Shown here piece by piece: positions 51,812 to 61,922 of a DNA stretch of 64,000 nucleotides. Numbering within the stretch: the stretch's first letter is position 1; the number at the start of each line of letters is the position of its first letter. This DNA comes from Halobacillus litoralis. Lineage in GTDB: Bacteria > Bacillota > Bacilli > Bacillales > Halobacillaceae. The notes below the pieces were generated by a model. The model searched no databases. It worked only from the letters and a program-made list of their open reading frames with translations, and had not been told where the DNA came from. The DNA lies in the NCBI RefSeq assembly GCF_004101865.1, contig NZ_CP026118.1, positions 2,931,001 to 2,995,000 of the forward strand, given 5' to 3'. Position numbers and translations under genes: made by a program.

Positions 51812-53329
51812 TTGAAATCAAGACTAGGACTTGCCAGTATTTTATTCATTGGAGCGACATTGCTCCTCAAAGTTTCTGGGTTGATCCGGGACATGGTCAT
51901 CGCATATTACTTCGGTGACAGTTACGTGGCGGATGCTTATTTGGCCGCCTTCATCATTCCGAATATGCTGATTTTATTCATGACGAACGGTATGAAAAAT
52001 GCACTCGTCCCAAGCTACATCGAATCGGTCGAGGAAAATAACGGGAAGAGGTATTTAGGACAGGTGTTCAAAGGCACCTTCGTCTTAGCCTTCATCCTGT
52101 CAATCATAGGGATGCTTCTTGCTCCATATCTCATCCCGCTATTCTATCCGGATTTCAGTCCGGAGGCGACAGAGATCGCTACATGGGTGACGGTCATTTT
52201 CTTCGCCTGTATTTCCTTCGTGGGGATGAATTCGGTGTTAGAAGCGTTCTTTGATGCGGAGAGTAAGTTTTCGCTATCGATCGTTTCACAGATTATCGTC
52301 ATTCTAAGCTCGATTTTCGCTGCTTTCTTATTCGCCAATCAAATCGGTGCTTATTCATTGGCGCTCGGTTATTTGGCGGGTACGGTTTTGTCACTGATTT
52401 TCAAACTGTTCCTCGTCATACCACGGAAGGTTATGGATGTGAAACAGAAGATCGACTGGCCAGAGGTGAAGCAGTTCTACTGGATCTTCCTGCCTGTCGG
52501 TCTGACGGTCGCGGTCGGCCAGGTCAACTTGATGGTCGGGACGATCTTCGCCAGTTACCAGGGGGAGGGTGCCGTCACCTACATCAATTACGCGAAGAAC
52601 CTTGTGCACATGCCGCAAGCGATTTTCGGGGTGACGATTGCGACGATCATCTTCCCGTTGCTCTCAAAAGCAGTGACGGCTGATGATACACCACAGTTCA
52701 AGAAGGGAATTGAAAAAGGGCTGACGACGATGTATCTGGTGCTCTTGCCATCAGTGCTCGGCATGATGCTCTTGATGCCGAATTTGATCGAGCTCTTCTA
52801 TGAACGGGGAGCCTTCAGCAATCAAGCGACAACAGCAACGACTCAGGTCGCCTATCTGTACTTCGGTTCTGTCGTATTCTTCAGCCTGAATAATGTCATC
52901 AACAAAGGCTTCTATACAATGAAAAAAGGCCACTTGATCCTGATGATCAGCATTGGCTCGATCCTTTTGAATGTGGTATTCAATTTCGTCTTTTCCAAAT
53001 GGCTCGGCTATTTAGGCATTCCACTTGCCGCCTCGTTGATGGCTTTATTCTATACAGCGGCCTGTTTAGTCGTATTCGTGAAGCTCGTCGGCGGGCTCGA
53101 TTTCAAATACCTTGCCATCGATTATGGAAAAATCACCGCAGCGGCTATCGTCATGAGTGGCGCCGTCCTCGGTGTCCAGCAGCTGATCGGAGGCTGGCCG
53201 AACATCGTCGAAATCATCATCGTAGCGGTGGTGGGAGCTATCGCCTTCGCAGCCGTCGCGTTTCTATTGAAGACACATGCATTTTTATTCCTATTAAACA
53301 ACGTCAGAAAGCGTAATAAAAAGGGGTAG
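51812..53329 (+). CDS. MurJ/MviN-type lipid-linked precursor flippase
   Basis: 505-residue membrane protein with about fourteen hydrophobic segments; LKVSGLIRDMVIAYYFG, YVADAYLAAFIIPN, VGQVNLMVGTIFAS and FGVTIATIIFPLLSK are typical of the MurJ/MviN family. GAAAGAGGT seven bases before TTG 51812 sets the start; an upstream ATG frame at 51758 lacks an RBS. First gene of an operon with a deacetylase and a glycosyltransferase, so it may flip a lipid-linked glycan unit rather than lipid II. Which substrate it uses cannot be told from sequence. Confidence 0.85.
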   Translation: MKSRLGLASILFIGATLLLKVSGLIRDMVIAYYFGDSYVADAYLAAFIIPNMLILFMTNGMKNALVPSYIESVEENNGKRYLGQVFKGTFVLAFILSIIGMLLAPYLIPLFYPDFSPEATEIATWVTVIFFACISFVGMNSVLEAFFDAESKFSLSIVSQIIVILSSIFAAFLFANQIGAYSLALGYLAGTVLSLIFKLFLVIPRKVMDVKQKIDWPEVKQFYWIFLPVGLTVAVGQVNLMVGTIFASYQGEGAVTYINYAKNLVHMPQAIFGVTIATIIFPLLSKAVTADDTPQFKKGIEKGLTTMYLVLLPSVLGMMLLMPNLIELFYERGAFSNQATTATTQVAYLYFGSVVFFSLNNVINKGFYTMKKGHLILMISIGSILLNVVFNFVFSKWLGYLGIPLAASLMALFYTAACLVVFVKLVGGLDFKYLAIDYGKITAAAIVMSGAVLGVQQLIGGWPNIVEIIIVAVVGAIAFAAVAFLLKTHAFLFLLNNVRKRNKKG

Positions 53330-53336
53330 AGATTAT

Positions 53337-54218
53337 ATGAATAAAAAAGAACTTGTCATGAATATTGTCAAACCGGTCAATTATCCAGTGACGAAAGCTT
53401 TATTGACGAACCATTACCAGGGTGAGCGGACACCGGCATCTCTAGAAAATGAAAAAAAGGTGCTCGTCCTCGCTCCCCATATGGACGATGAAACGATCGG
53501 ACCAGGCGGAACACTTCGTCAACACGCCGATCATGGAGCGGAAATCCATTGTCTGTTCATGACGGATGGTGGCAGCAGTGTCAGTGATTTGAGTGTGGAA
53601 GAGTTGAAGCAGCAGCGCAAAGAGGAAATCGACCAGGTCACAGGAATTCTTGGATTGACAGATGTTTCGTATATGAACATTCCCGATGGACACGTCAGCA
53701 GCAGTGCGGCCAACATCAATTACGTCAAAGAGAAAATCGAGACGATCAATCCTGATGTCATTTACTGCACGCCTTACATCGACGCGCACCCTGATCACAC
53801 AGCGACAGCGCAATTGCTTGCCGATACATTGAATGAGATGGACCGCAAGCAGGTAGTCAGACTTTATGAAATCAACTGTGCCTTCCCGCCGGATGTGATC
53901 AACTTTGTCGTGGATACTTCCAAGCAGCACGATCAGAAGGTGGAAGCGACACATGTATTCGCATCACAGGCGATCGCATTTGACGGCTTTTTAGAGCTCA
54001 ACAAAATCAAAGGCCATCTCACCTCCCCTAAGGTGAAGGCAGCGGAAGGATTCATCGAATGGAAAACAGAAGGGTTCATCCGTCACTGTGTAGCACATGA
54101 ATCCATGTCGAGAAAGTTCCCGAAGCGATTCAAACAAGTGAACAGAACGGATACATTGCTGTGGGCGATCTTCAAAAACTATGGTCTGAAAAAGGATTTA
54201 TACCGCCAGACCATTTAG
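53337..54218 (+). CDS. PIG-L/LmbE-family deacetylase
   Basis: 293-residue cytosolic zinc enzyme. LAPHMDDETIGPGGTLRQHA (about residues 40-60) holds the His-Asp-Asp metal site and CTPYIDAHPDHTATAQLL (about 140-158) the distal HPDH motif. The family removes the N-acetyl group from GlcNAc-containing conjugates (bacillithiol precursor, glycolipids, glycan intermediates). It starts 7 bases after the flippase stop and precedes a glycosyltransferase, favouring glycan modification over bacillithiol synthesis. AAGGGG precedes the ATG. Confidence 0.86.
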   Translation: MNKKELVMNIVKPVNYPVTKALLTNHYQGERTPASLENEKKVLVLAPHMDDETIGPGGTLRQHADHGAEIHCLFMTDGGSSVSDLSVEELKQQRKEEIDQVTGILGLTDVSYMNIPDGHVSSSAANINYVKEKIETINPDVIYCTPYIDAHPDHTATAQLLADTLNEMDRKQVVRLYEINCAFPPDVINFVVDTSKQHDQKVEATHVFASQAIAFDGFLELNKIKGHLTSPKVKAAEGFIEWKTEGFIRHCVAHESMSRKFPKRFKQVNRTDTLLWAIFKNYGLKKDLYRQTI

Positions 54219-54345
54219 TATACTCCGGGTAGGGAACGTTCTCCGTTACCCTGCCCCAGAGTTTCCACGCCTTTAAGTGGCGCACAACGTACCTTGAACC
54301 ACCAGTAACCGGGCCTTACTACATAAAAAAAGGATTTTGTTCAGG
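54219..54345 (+). other. Intergenic hairpin within the glycan operon
   Basis: GGGTAGGGAACG can pair with CCGTTACCCTGCCC around TTCT, giving a long imperfect stem near 54228-54262. No T-run follows, so it is more likely an mRNA processing or stability element than a full terminator. Confidence 0.4.
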
Positions 54346-54357
54346 AAGGAGTTTGTT

Positions 54358-55440
54358 ATGGGGAAACGTGTGTTAGTCATCAGCAATATGTACCCGAGTA
54401 ATCGAACACCGACGTATGGCATTTTCGTCAAAAACCAGGTACAGGCACTACGTGAAAAGGGCGTTCAGATCGATACAGCTGTCAACAAGGATAACCGCGG
54501 AGGGAAAATCAACCTGCTACGCAAATACCTCCTTTGGCTGGTGAAGATTCTCATCCGGTTGATTACGAACGGACGGAAATACGATGTCGTGCACGCCCAT
54601 TACATCTTTCCGAGCGGACTGCCAGCGCTGTTATTCAAGAAACTGTTCAAAAGCAAACTGATCGTCACCTCTCACGGCGGTGACCTCGACCAAATGGCGA
54701 AAAAGAACAAGTTGATCTTCCGGATGACCAAGTACATCCTGAAAGAAGCCGACCACGTCATCGTAGTCGGTGAAGCATTGAAACAGGAAGTGACAGAGGA
54801 ATTCGGGGTAGACAAAAACCAGGTGTCTCTGATCAACATGGGTGTGAACCGCACCGTCTTTGCTCCAACCGATTCAGAAAAAGTGAAGAAAGAATTGAAT
54901 CTTTCTCAAGAAAGTTTCCACATCCTTTTCGTAGGCAACCTGATCAAAGCGAAAGGGCTGAAGGAATTGATTACAGCATTCCAACGCCTCCCTGATAAAA
55001 ATGCGGAGCTTCATATCATCGGCAGCATGAAGGATGAAGGCTTTTTGCAAGAGCTTAAAACGGATGTAGCAAGCGAATATAAGGATGCTGTTCATTTCCA
55101 TGGCACGAAGGATCAACAGACGCTCGGCCGCTGGATGGCAGCAGCTGATCTCTTCGTTCTCCCTTCCCATATTGAAGGCTTCGGGCTAGTCGCATTAGAA
55201 GCGATGTCCTGCCATACACCTGTGGTCGGGACGGATGTCGGCGGCCTGCATTATTTGCTCAGCGATGGTGCTGGTATCCTCGTGGAACCAAAAGACGCTT
55301 CATCAATTCAACAAGGCATCGAACAAGCGATGGCTTCTCGTGAGTTAAGAGAGGAAATGATCCGTAAGGGCGAAGCGATTGCGGAGGAAAATGATGAAAA
55401 GACGCTCTTGAACCGAATTATTGACCTTTATAACAATTAA
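54358..55440 (+). CDS. Glycosyltransferase family 4 protein
   Basis: 360-residue GT-B fold enzyme. The N-terminal acceptor domain begins VLVISNMYPSNRTPTYGIFV; the C-terminal nucleotide-sugar domain shows LFVGNLIKAKGLKELITAF, the HGTKDQQTLGRWMAAADLFV region and the signature LPSHIEGFGLVALEAMSCHT with the conserved glutamates. AAGGAG with a 6-base spacer supports ATG 54358. Likely last gene of the operon with the flippase and deacetylase. Sugar donor and acceptor are not determinable; mannose- or GlcNAc-type donors are common in this family. Confidence 0.88.
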   Translation: MGKRVLVISNMYPSNRTPTYGIFVKNQVQALREKGVQIDTAVNKDNRGGKINLLRKYLLWLVKILIRLITNGRKYDVVHAHYIFPSGLPALLFKKLFKSKLIVTSHGGDLDQMAKKNKLIFRMTKYILKEADHVIVVGEALKQEVTEEFGVDKNQVSLINMGVNRTVFAPTDSEKVKKELNLSQESFHILFVGNLIKAKGLKELITAFQRLPDKNAELHIIGSMKDEGFLQELKTDVASEYKDAVHFHGTKDQQTLGRWMAAADLFVLPSHIEGFGLVALEAMSCHTPVVGTDVGGLHYLLSDGAGILVEPKDASSIQQGIEQAMASRELREEMIRKGEAIAEENDEKTLLNRIIDLYNN

Positions 55441-55476
55441 AACGAGCAGCCTCCCGAAGGCATGCTCTTTTTTTCT
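55441..55476 (+). terminator. Rho-independent terminator
   Basis: GAGCA-GCCT and AGGC-A-TGCTC form an imperfect stem followed by seven T residues. Confidence 0.82.
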
Positions 55477-55524
55477 GTTAGTTGAATTTTAAGTGTTCGT
55501 TTCCGTTACTAAGGGTGGAGCTAT

Positions 55525-55643
55525 GAAGGACCGGGGAATCGCTCGCTTTCCGTGGGCGTGCGCTGAGCCTCTTCAGGCTTCGCCTTCCGGGGTCTCATCT
55601 AACCCGCGTATCCCACAGGAGTCTCGCAATTTCCTGGTCCTTC
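55525..55643 (+). repeat. Dispersed repeat family B, copy 5 (complete)
   Basis: Arms GAAGGACC and GGTCCTTC enclose CTCGCTTTCCGTGGGCGTGC, GAGCCTCTTCAGGCTTCG and CCCACAGGAGTCTCGCAATT. This copy best matches both guide-like segments of the IS110 candidate RNA. Confidence 0.85.
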
Positions 55644-56004
55644 TTGCGTTTGTTAAGAGAACGGAAACATCAGATTCGCTGCTACAAGTGAAAAAGTTCT
55701 TAGGAGCGAGAGCCTCGCTGGAGTGCATGTACCTCTACAAAGCTTAGGACATATTCACCCCCCTATGCTGGTGTTTTCTTTCCCCCGCGGGAGTCTCTAG
55801 CCAGCCCATTTCTTCTTTGGTGAACGGACCCCTTTCGTTTCGAGATGAGTCTCTAATGTTCAGAGCAAGCATGTACGATGATGTTGCATCTAATTGTCCT
55901 TTCACTTTACTCTCACAAAAACGGAACTTTTGCCCTAATATTCTAAGAGGTTCTTCAGCAATGTTTCGACAGCAGGAATTTTAGCGCTTCTCTTTCAATG
56001 GACA
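55644..56004. other. Non-coding interval between repeats
   Basis: About 360 bases with no supported gene. The text GGGAGTCTCTAGCC near 55790 and GATGAGTCTC near 55845 may be fragments of further repeat copies. Confidence 0.4.
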
Positions 56005-56183
56005 AGAAAATCACTCTTTTTAGATGAACCACTGTTGATTCCACGATGAGCGTTCGGTGGTGACGCCTGTGGGAACAGCGCGAGGCGAAGATCCACTTGG
56101 TCAAGTGATCTTCTTGACCAAGTTAGCTGAGGCCGTGCCCGCGGCAAGCACCCACCGATAAGCGATTCGTGAGAAGCAACAAC
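56005..56183 (-). repeat. Dispersed repeat family A, copy 4
   Basis: Inverted relative to copies 1-3. Identity extends beyond the core into AAATCACTCTTTTTAGAT, which matches the right flank of copy 1 on the other strand, showing that the element is longer than the terminal arms alone. Confidence 0.85.
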
Positions 56184-56460
56184 ACCACATGTTCACACCA
56201 AATGCCTCGGAAGCGAGTTGTTTCTCAACCACCCTCAGGTATATATAGTAACGAACCCAATAATCACTAAGAAATGATTGCTAATAATTACCTACTAAAC
56301 AAATGCGGGAATTGACCGATGTTGTATAATGGGGCATCGTTATCATAGTTTAAATGAACAGGTATACCTAAATTCAAAGAAAATTGTTACCAAGTACTTA
56401 AACTATGAAAGTAGTATGCTATAATATTTCTATCTATAATTCGACAAAATATTGGAGGTT
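56184..56460 (+). promoter_or_regulatory. Promoter region of the capsule/exopolysaccharide operon
   Basis: AT-rich and non-coding. A -10-like TATAAT lies near 56325 and another near 56420. No SinR-box match to GTTCTYT was found here. Confidence 0.4.
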
Positions 56461-56465
56461 CATTC

Positions 56466-57227
56466 ATGGAAGAAACCATCTCCTTGAAAGAAATTTTCGA
56501 GGTTTTAAAGAAGAGAATCTGGTTGATCCTCGGCTTAGCAGCAGGAGCAGCCATCATCAGTGCAGCCATTACGCTTTTTGTTTTAACACCGACGTATGAA
56601 GCATCAACACAGTTCATCGTCAATCAATCTCAGGAACAATCGGAGAATTCTCCCTATGATATCAATGATATAAAGACAAATGTGGAACTCATTAATACTT
56701 ATAATGTGATTATCCAAAGTCCGAGAATCCTGGACGCGGTAGTGGAAGAATTGGAATTGAATATGACATCTAGCGAACTATCTGAAAAGTTGCAGGTAGC
56801 CAATGCCGAGCAATCGCAGGTCGTGAATGTCACAGTGACAGATCCTGACCCACAACGAGCGGCTGAGATTGCCAATACGACCGTTAATGTATTCAAAGAA
56901 GAAATTCCACAGTTGATGAGTGTGGATAATGTCAATGTCTTATCAAGCGCTAATGTCGGATCGAACCCATCACCTGTAAGTCCGAATACGGTGTTGAACA
57001 TCGCGATTGCGCTTGTCGTCGGGTTGATGGTCGGAGTAGGAATCGCTTTCTTACTGGAATACCTTGATAACACGATCAAGTCGGAAACAGATATTGAAGA
57101 ATCCTTAGGCATGCCGGTCCTTGGTGTTGTATCTACCATTACAGAAAACGACATTCCAACCCGGACGGCTCGTACAAGAAAAAAGCCGGAAGTAACCGAA
57201 ATGAGGGGTGAATCAGTTGGCACGTAA
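56466..57227 (+). CDS. Polysaccharide chain-length/tyrosine-kinase modulator (Wzz/YveK/CapA-like)
   Basis: 253-residue membrane protein with two transmembrane segments (about 19-40 and 178-200) around an extracytoplasmic domain. ETISLKEIFEVLKKRIWLIL and the second-segment motif VGIAFLLEYLDNTIKSETDI are typical of Wzz-family activators of bacterial tyrosine kinases. Its cytosolic tail (VLGVVSTITEND and following) would contact the kinase encoded next, whose start lies inside this gene (11-base overlap). TTGGAGG precedes the ATG. First gene of the capsule operon. Confidence 0.9.
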   Translation: MEETISLKEIFEVLKKRIWLILGLAAGAAIISAAITLFVLTPTYEASTQFIVNQSQEQSENSPYDINDIKTNVELINTYNVIIQSPRILDAVVEELELNMTSSELSEKLQVANAEQSQVVNVTVTDPDPQRAAEIANTTVNVFKEEIPQLMSVDNVNVLSSANVGSNPSPVSPNTVLNIAIALVVGLMVGVGIAFLLEYLDNTIKSETDIEESLGMPVLGVVSTITENDIPTRTARTRKKPEVTEMRGESVGT

Positions 57228-57912
57228 AAAGAATATAGCCCTTAATACGAGAGCAAGAAGGTTGATTGCGGATGAGAATCCGAAATCACCGATTGCTGAA
57301 CAGTTCCGAACGATCCGCACAAACTTACAATTTACGACCGTCGATCATGACCTAGAAACAATGCTCGTCACATCTGCGAGTCCATCTGAAGGAAAATCGA
57401 TTACGACAGCGAATACGGCCGTGGTCTTTGCCCAGCAGGGGAAGAAAGTCCTGCTTGTCGATGCCGACCTGCGTAAACCGACCATCCATTACACATTCCG
57501 GATTGGAAATACAAAAGGATTGAGCAATTACTTAGTCAGTGAACAAGCGGTTACCGACTTGGCGACGAATAGCGAAGTTAAAAACTTGGATTTACTGCCA
57601 TGTGGTCCAATCCCGCCGAACCCGTCTGAGCTTCTCGGTTCGCAAAAGATGAAGGCATTCATCGAAGAAGCGAAGAAAACGTATGATATGATCATTTTTG
57701 ATACCCCCCCAGTACTTGCCGTGACTGATTCTCAAGTCTTATCAAGCTTTGTCGACGGTGTACTGCTCGTCGTCAGAAGTAAACAGACAGAGAAAGAAGC
57801 AGCTGTGAAAGCGAAAGAACACTTGCAACAATCTAATGCGAATCTACTAGGTGCGGTCTTGAACGATCAAGACTTGAAATCAAGCAACTATTATTACTAT
57901 TATGGGCAATAA
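57217..57912 (+). CDS. Bacterial tyrosine kinase (CapB/YwqD-like)
   Basis: 231-residue cytosolic BY-kinase. SPIAEQFRTIRTNLQF leads to Walker A TSASPSEGKSITTAN (about residue 54), Walker A' LLVDADLRKP and Walker B MIIFDTPPVLAVTD, and the C-terminus is a tyrosine cluster (NYYYYYG), the autophosphorylation site. The kinase controls polymer length and can phosphorylate sugar dehydrogenases such as those in this window. GAGGGG eight bases before TTG 57217 sets the start over GTG 57208. Coupled to the modulator gene and followed by a terminator. Confidence 0.93.
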   Translation: MARKKNIALNTRARRLIADENPKSPIAEQFRTIRTNLQFTTVDHDLETMLVTSASPSEGKSITTANTAVVFAQQGKKVLLVDADLRKPTIHYTFRIGNTKGLSNYLVSEQAVTDLATNSEVKNLDLLPCGPIPPNPSELLGSQKMKAFIEEAKKTYDMIIFDTPPVLAVTDSQVLSSFVDGVLLVVRSKQTEKEAAVKAKEHLQQSNANLLGAVLNDQDLKSSNYYYYYGQ

Positions 57913-57914
57913 GC

Positions 57915-57956
57915 GAAGAGAGAATGGGTAGTTAGACTCCATTCTCTCTTTTTTGT
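57915..57956 (+). terminator. Rho-independent terminator
   Basis: AGAGAGAATGG pairs with CCATTCTCTCT, followed by six T residues. Confidence 0.9.
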
Positions 57957-58125
57957 ATACCTAAAGACCTATAAATAATTAAAAATTTGTAGAAAAAATA
58001 AATATAAAGTCGAATGATAAATAAGCGAATAACCTTTATTTACTAATTGCATGTTGGTATAATCAAATATAGTATTATAAAAAGAGAAAAGTATAGGATT
58101 ATGAAACGGAAGGGGAGTAGGTCTT

Positions 58126-58899
58126 TTGATAGATATTCATAGCCACATCCTCCCTGGGGTCGATGATGGAGCCCAGACAATGGATGAAAGTATAAAAATG
58201 GCGGAAGCAGCCGTGAAGGACGGAATTGATAAAATTGTCGCTACACCACACCATAAGAATGGTTCGTATGACAATTTCAAACATAATGTACTGATTCAAG
58301 TTGGGGAACTGAACCGTACATTCGAAGAACGGAATATTCCGCTCGAAGTACTGCCAGGTCAAGAGACAAGAATTTATGGTGAGATGATCGATGGGATAGA
58401 AAAGAATGAAATCCTGACCATCAATGAAGATACAAAATACGTATTTGTCGAGTTTCCATCGAACGCTGTTCCGCGCTATGCGTCACAGCTGTTTTTTGAT
58501 TTACAAGTGGCAGGCTATCAGCCGATTATCGTGCATCCCGAGCGCAACAAGCAGCTTATCGAAGATCCCGATCTGTTGTATTCCTTCGTCAAACGGGGAG
58601 CTTTCACACAGCTGACGGCTGGAAGTGTTTGCGGTCATTTCGGGAAGAAAATCAAAAAGTTCTCTGAGCAATTGATCGAGGCGAACTTGGCCCATGTAAT
58701 CGCAACTGACGCCCATAATGATTCAACAAGAGGCTTCTGTCTGAAAGATGCTTACAGTGAAGTGAGGAAAAATTTCGGGCTTGATATGGTCTATATGTTG
58801 TCAGAAAATGCTGAGGACATCATCGCTGGAGACGTTCTTGCCGCAGAACCTCCCGCCCATGTAAAAAAAAGCAAGATTCTAGGGATTTTCAATCGATAG
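58126..58899 (+). CDS. Tyrosine-protein phosphatase CpsB/YwqE-type, copy 1
   Basis: 257-residue cytosolic PHP-domain metallophosphatase with TTG start. DIHSHILPGVDDGAQTMDES (residues 3-22), ATPHHKNGSY, VLPGQETRIYGE, EFPSNAVPRYA, IIVHPERN and IATDAHND provide the metal ligands. It removes phosphate from the BY-kinase tyrosine cluster and thus resets polymer assembly. It has its own promoter region after the kinase terminator. A homologous gene of equal length follows at 59155. Confidence 0.92.
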   Translation: MIDIHSHILPGVDDGAQTMDESIKMAEAAVKDGIDKIVATPHHKNGSYDNFKHNVLIQVGELNRTFEERNIPLEVLPGQETRIYGEMIDGIEKNEILTINEDTKYVFVEFPSNAVPRYASQLFFDLQVAGYQPIIVHPERNKQLIEDPDLLYSFVKRGAFTQLTAGSVCGHFGKKIKKFSEQLIEANLAHVIATDAHNDSTRGFCLKDAYSEVRKNFGLDMVYMLSENAEDIIAGDVLAAEPPAHVKKSKILGIFNR

Positions 58900-58914
58900 A
58901 TCTCTTAGGATGAA

Positions 58915-58969
58915 AAACTAGAGTAACTTTTAGTATGAAGTTATATGCTAGAGTTACTCTTTTTTTCGT
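58915..58969 (+). terminator. Terminator between the two phosphatase genes
   Basis: AGAGTAAC pairs with GTTACTCT with an imperfect inner stem, followed by seven T residues. Confidence 0.8.
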
Positions 58970-59154
58970 TGAATTTTAACAATGTAAGCGGATTATCAAT
59001 AATTTATTACATTTTATATGAAAATATTGCAAATAACTACAATTCCACCCTTCAATGCGACAACGCAAACTGCTATAATGAATTTATTACAATAAAGTGA
59101 CGGAAATGGAAAAATAGCAATCAAGCATTTTGGAGACAAGGGAGAAGGTACGTT

Positions 59155-59928
59155 TTGATAGATATTCACAGCCACATTTTGCCAGGTATCGATGATGGAG
59201 CTCAGACAATAGAAGACAGCATAGTGATGGCAAGGGCAGCGGTGGAAGATGGTATCCATACCATAATAGCGACCCCACACCATCAAAATGGCCGGTACAT
59301 AAATGGGAAACAAGAGATTCTTCCACTAGTCGAAGACCTCAACAACCATCTAGAAAACCACAACATCCCGCTGACTGTGCTGCCAGGCCAGGAATCACGG
59401 ATTCATGGCGAAATGATTGAAGGTTTACACGAAAATGAAGTCCTAACATTGAACGCTAATGAAAACGGCTATGTTTTTGTTGAATTTCCATCCAATCATG
59501 TCCCACGTTATGCAAAACAAATGCTTTTCGACATCCAGGTCGACGGTTATCAACCAATCATCGTCCACCCAGAACGGAACACCCAGCTCATCCAGGAGTC
59601 AAATCTTTTGTTGGAAATGGTTGAAAAAGGTACCTACACCCAAGTGACCGCCGCAAGTGTCACCGGTCGATTTGGTAAAAAGATAAAGAAATTCACCCAC
59701 CAGTTAATCGAATCCAATCTGACTCATCTCATCGCTTCCGATGCTCATAATACGACGTCGAGAGGCTTTTGTTTGAGCGAAGCTTTTGAGGAAGTGGACA
59801 AAGAGTTTGGACCTGAGATTGTCGATTTGTTTTTGGAAAACAGTGAAGCGGTCGTTTCAGGTGCAGCCCTGATTAGTGACCAGCCGCAACCTATTAAAAG
59901 AAAGAAATTGCTTGGTATTTTCGGATGA
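59155..59928 (+). CDS. Tyrosine-protein phosphatase CpsB/YwqE-type, copy 2
   Basis: 257 residues, TTG start, same length and motif order as copy 1 (DIHSHILPGIDDGAQTIEDS, ATPHHQNGRY, VLPGQESRIHGE, EFPSNHVPRYA, IIVHPERN, IASDAHNT). The shared ends (KKIKKF and the final LGIF) show tandem duplication, while many surface positions differ. All predicted metal ligands are present, so both copies should be active. It leads directly into the CapD-type gene 46 bases later, suggesting this copy belongs to the downstream transcript. Confidence 0.92.
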   Translation: MIDIHSHILPGIDDGAQTIEDSIVMARAAVEDGIHTIIATPHHQNGRYINGKQEILPLVEDLNNHLENHNIPLTVLPGQESRIHGEMIEGLHENEVLTLNANENGYVFVEFPSNHVPRYAKQMLFDIQVDGYQPIIVHPERNTQLIQESNLLLEMVEKGTYTQVTAASVTGRFGKKIKKFTHQLIESNLTHLIASDAHNTTSRGFCLSEAFEEVDKEFGPEIVDLFLENSEAVVSGAALISDQPQPIKRKKLLGIFG

Positions 59929-59974
59929 ATGAAAGACTAACAAGAACCCTACACAAGGAAGGAGAGGATAGTTT

Positions 59975-61846
59975 ATGACAACAGCTTATCGAAGACGTTT
60001 ATTCCTGCTGATTGCCATTGATTCAATCATCGTTTCCTTTTCCATCTACATGTCGCACTTCTTCTTGAATCCATATGTCGCTGTTTTCGACCAGATCATG
60101 CTTGTATCATCTCTTGCTCTATTAATCTCACATCATTTATTTTCAAGCATGCTCGGTATGTATAAGAAGAAATGGCGTTATGCGAGTACAGAAGAACTGC
60201 TCGGCATCTTTACTGTCGTCACTCTATCTATTATATCGACAGCAATCATTCAAGTTTTAGCTTTTGGGATGATTTATGAACGGGCGCTCACAATCACATG
60301 GATGTTACATATCTTGTTGATCGGTGGAGTGAGGTTCGCATGGCAGTATTATAAAACCTATGGAATTACGTTGAATCCGAAACTGAGAAAAGCGAAAATC
60401 CTCAGTCAAAACCCTAACCGCCAAAAGACATTGATTGTCGGAGCAGGAGCAGCCGGGCGCATGCTGGCAAGACAGATGAACAGCTCGAAGGAATTCAATG
60501 GGGAAGTCACCGGCTTTGTGGACGATGACTTCACGATGCATCATCTGACGATCAGTGGCTTGCCGGTCTTTGGTAATACAGAAAAAATAGAACAGATTGT
60601 AGAAAAATATCAGGTCAATCATATTGTGATTGCTATGCCTTCTGTAGAGAGAGAGCGGATTAAAGAAATCATCCAAACCGCAAAAAGTGTTGTAAAAAAC
60701 GTGCAGACACTGCCGATGATTGAAGATATCGCGCTTGGTAATGTTTCCGTCAATCAAATCCGCGACGTAGAGATTGAGGATTTGTTAGGACGTGACCCTG
60801 TCGAACTTGATATCGACTCGATTGAGTCCGAAGTAAAAGGGAGAACGGTTATGGTTACGGGCGCCGGCGGCAGTATCGGCTCAGAAATATGCCGACAGCT
60901 GGTGAAGTTTGGACCAGAGCGTCTCATTTTACTCGGTCATGGAGAAAACAGCATTTATACGATCCATATGGAGTTAAAGCAATATGAAATCGATACAGAA
61001 CTGGTGACCGTTATCGCCGATGTTCAGGATCGAGAGCGAATCTTCCAAGTCGTGGGAGATTATGCCCCTTCCTATATCTACCATGCAGCTGCCCATAAAC
61101 ATGTGCCATTGATGGAAGCGAATCCGAAAGAAGCGGTGAAGAATAACGTGATTGGGACGAAAAATGTCGCCGAAGCAGCTGATCATGCCGGTGTGAAAAC
61201 ATTCGTCCTTGTTTCGACCGACAAAGCGGTCAACCCACCGAACGTGATGGGCTCGACGAAGCGGATTGCGGAAATGGTGATCCAGAACCTGAGTAAAAGA
61301 AGCAGGACTAATTTTGTCGCTGTACGCTTTGGGAATGTTCTCGGAAGCCGGGGCAGCGTAATTCCATTGTTCAAGAAACAGATTGCGGCAGGCGGCCCCG
61401 TTACAGTCACTCATCCAGACATGACACGGTACTTCATGACAATACCAGAAGCTTCAAGGTTAGTGCTTCAGGCTGGAGCATTAGCTAGAGGCGGCGAGGT
61501 ATTTGTTCTTGATATGGGCGAACCGGTTAAGATCGTCGATCTAGCGAGAAATTTAATTCATCTATCAGGGTTTACAGAGGATGAGGTTCCGATTGATTTT
61601 AATGGGATAAGACCTGGTGAGAAGATGTATGAGGAGCTTCTTAGTGAAAAAGAAGTGAATAAGAAACCAGTATTTCCTAAGATTTTCATTGGGAAGACGG
61701 TGGAGTTTGACTATCGATTAGTGCAATATCTATTGGATCATCATTTGGAAAGCAGTGTGGATGATTTGAAAGAATATGCGATTGACTTGGCTAATAACCA
61801 AATTCCCAATCATAAGATTGAGAACGTTTATGCTCTTAGAACTTAA
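59975..61846 (+). CDS. CapD/EpsC-type UDP-GlcNAc 4,6-dehydratase (membrane form)
   Basis: 623-residue protein. Four N-terminal transmembrane segments (about 8-115), a CoA-binding-like Rossmann domain ([18 protein letters not shown] near 150), then an extended SDR domain ([19 protein letters not shown] near 290; [35 protein letters not shown]). It forms 4-keto-6-deoxy sugars from UDP-GlcNAc for capsule or exopolysaccharide. GGAAGGAGAGG precedes the ATG. Full length for the family (about 600). The TDKA and MGSTK motifs follow the membrane-type subclass, in which the usual YxxxK tyrosine is replaced by Met. Confidence 0.92.
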   Translation: MTTAYRRRLFLLIAIDSIIVSFSIYMSHFFLNPYVAVFDQIMLVSSLALLISHHLFSSMLGMYKKKWRYASTEELLGIFTVVTLSIISTAIIQVLAFGMIYERALTITWMLHILLIGGVRFAWQYYKTYGITLNPKLRKAKILSQNPNRQKTLIVGAGAAGRMLARQMNSSKEFNGEVTGFVDDDFTMHHLTISGLPVFGNTEKIEQIVEKYQVNHIVIAMPSVERERIKEIIQTAKSVVKNVQTLPMIEDIALGNVSVNQIRDVEIEDLLGRDPVELDIDSIESEVKGRTVMVTGAGGSIGSEICRQLVKFGPERLILLGHGENSIYTIHMELKQYEIDTELVTVIADVQDRERIFQVVGDYAPSYIYHAAAHKHVPLMEANPKEAVKNNVIGTKNVAEAADHAGVKTFVLVSTDKAVNPPNVMGSTKRIAEMVIQNLSKRSRTNFVAVRFGNVLGSRGSVIPLFKKQIAAGGPVTVTHPDMTRYFMTIPEASRLVLQAGALARGGEVFVLDMGEPVKIVDLARNLIHLSGFTEDEVPIDFNGIRPGEKMYEELLSEKEVNKKPVFPKIFIGKTVEFDYRLVQYLLDHHLESSVDDLKEYAIDLANNQIPNHKIENVYALRT

Positions 61847-61922
61847 TGTGCAATCACTATTTTTTTGTTTAAAACCACTTATTGAAATGAAATTACAAAG
61901 CAGTTTTTTAAAGGAGAAGGTT

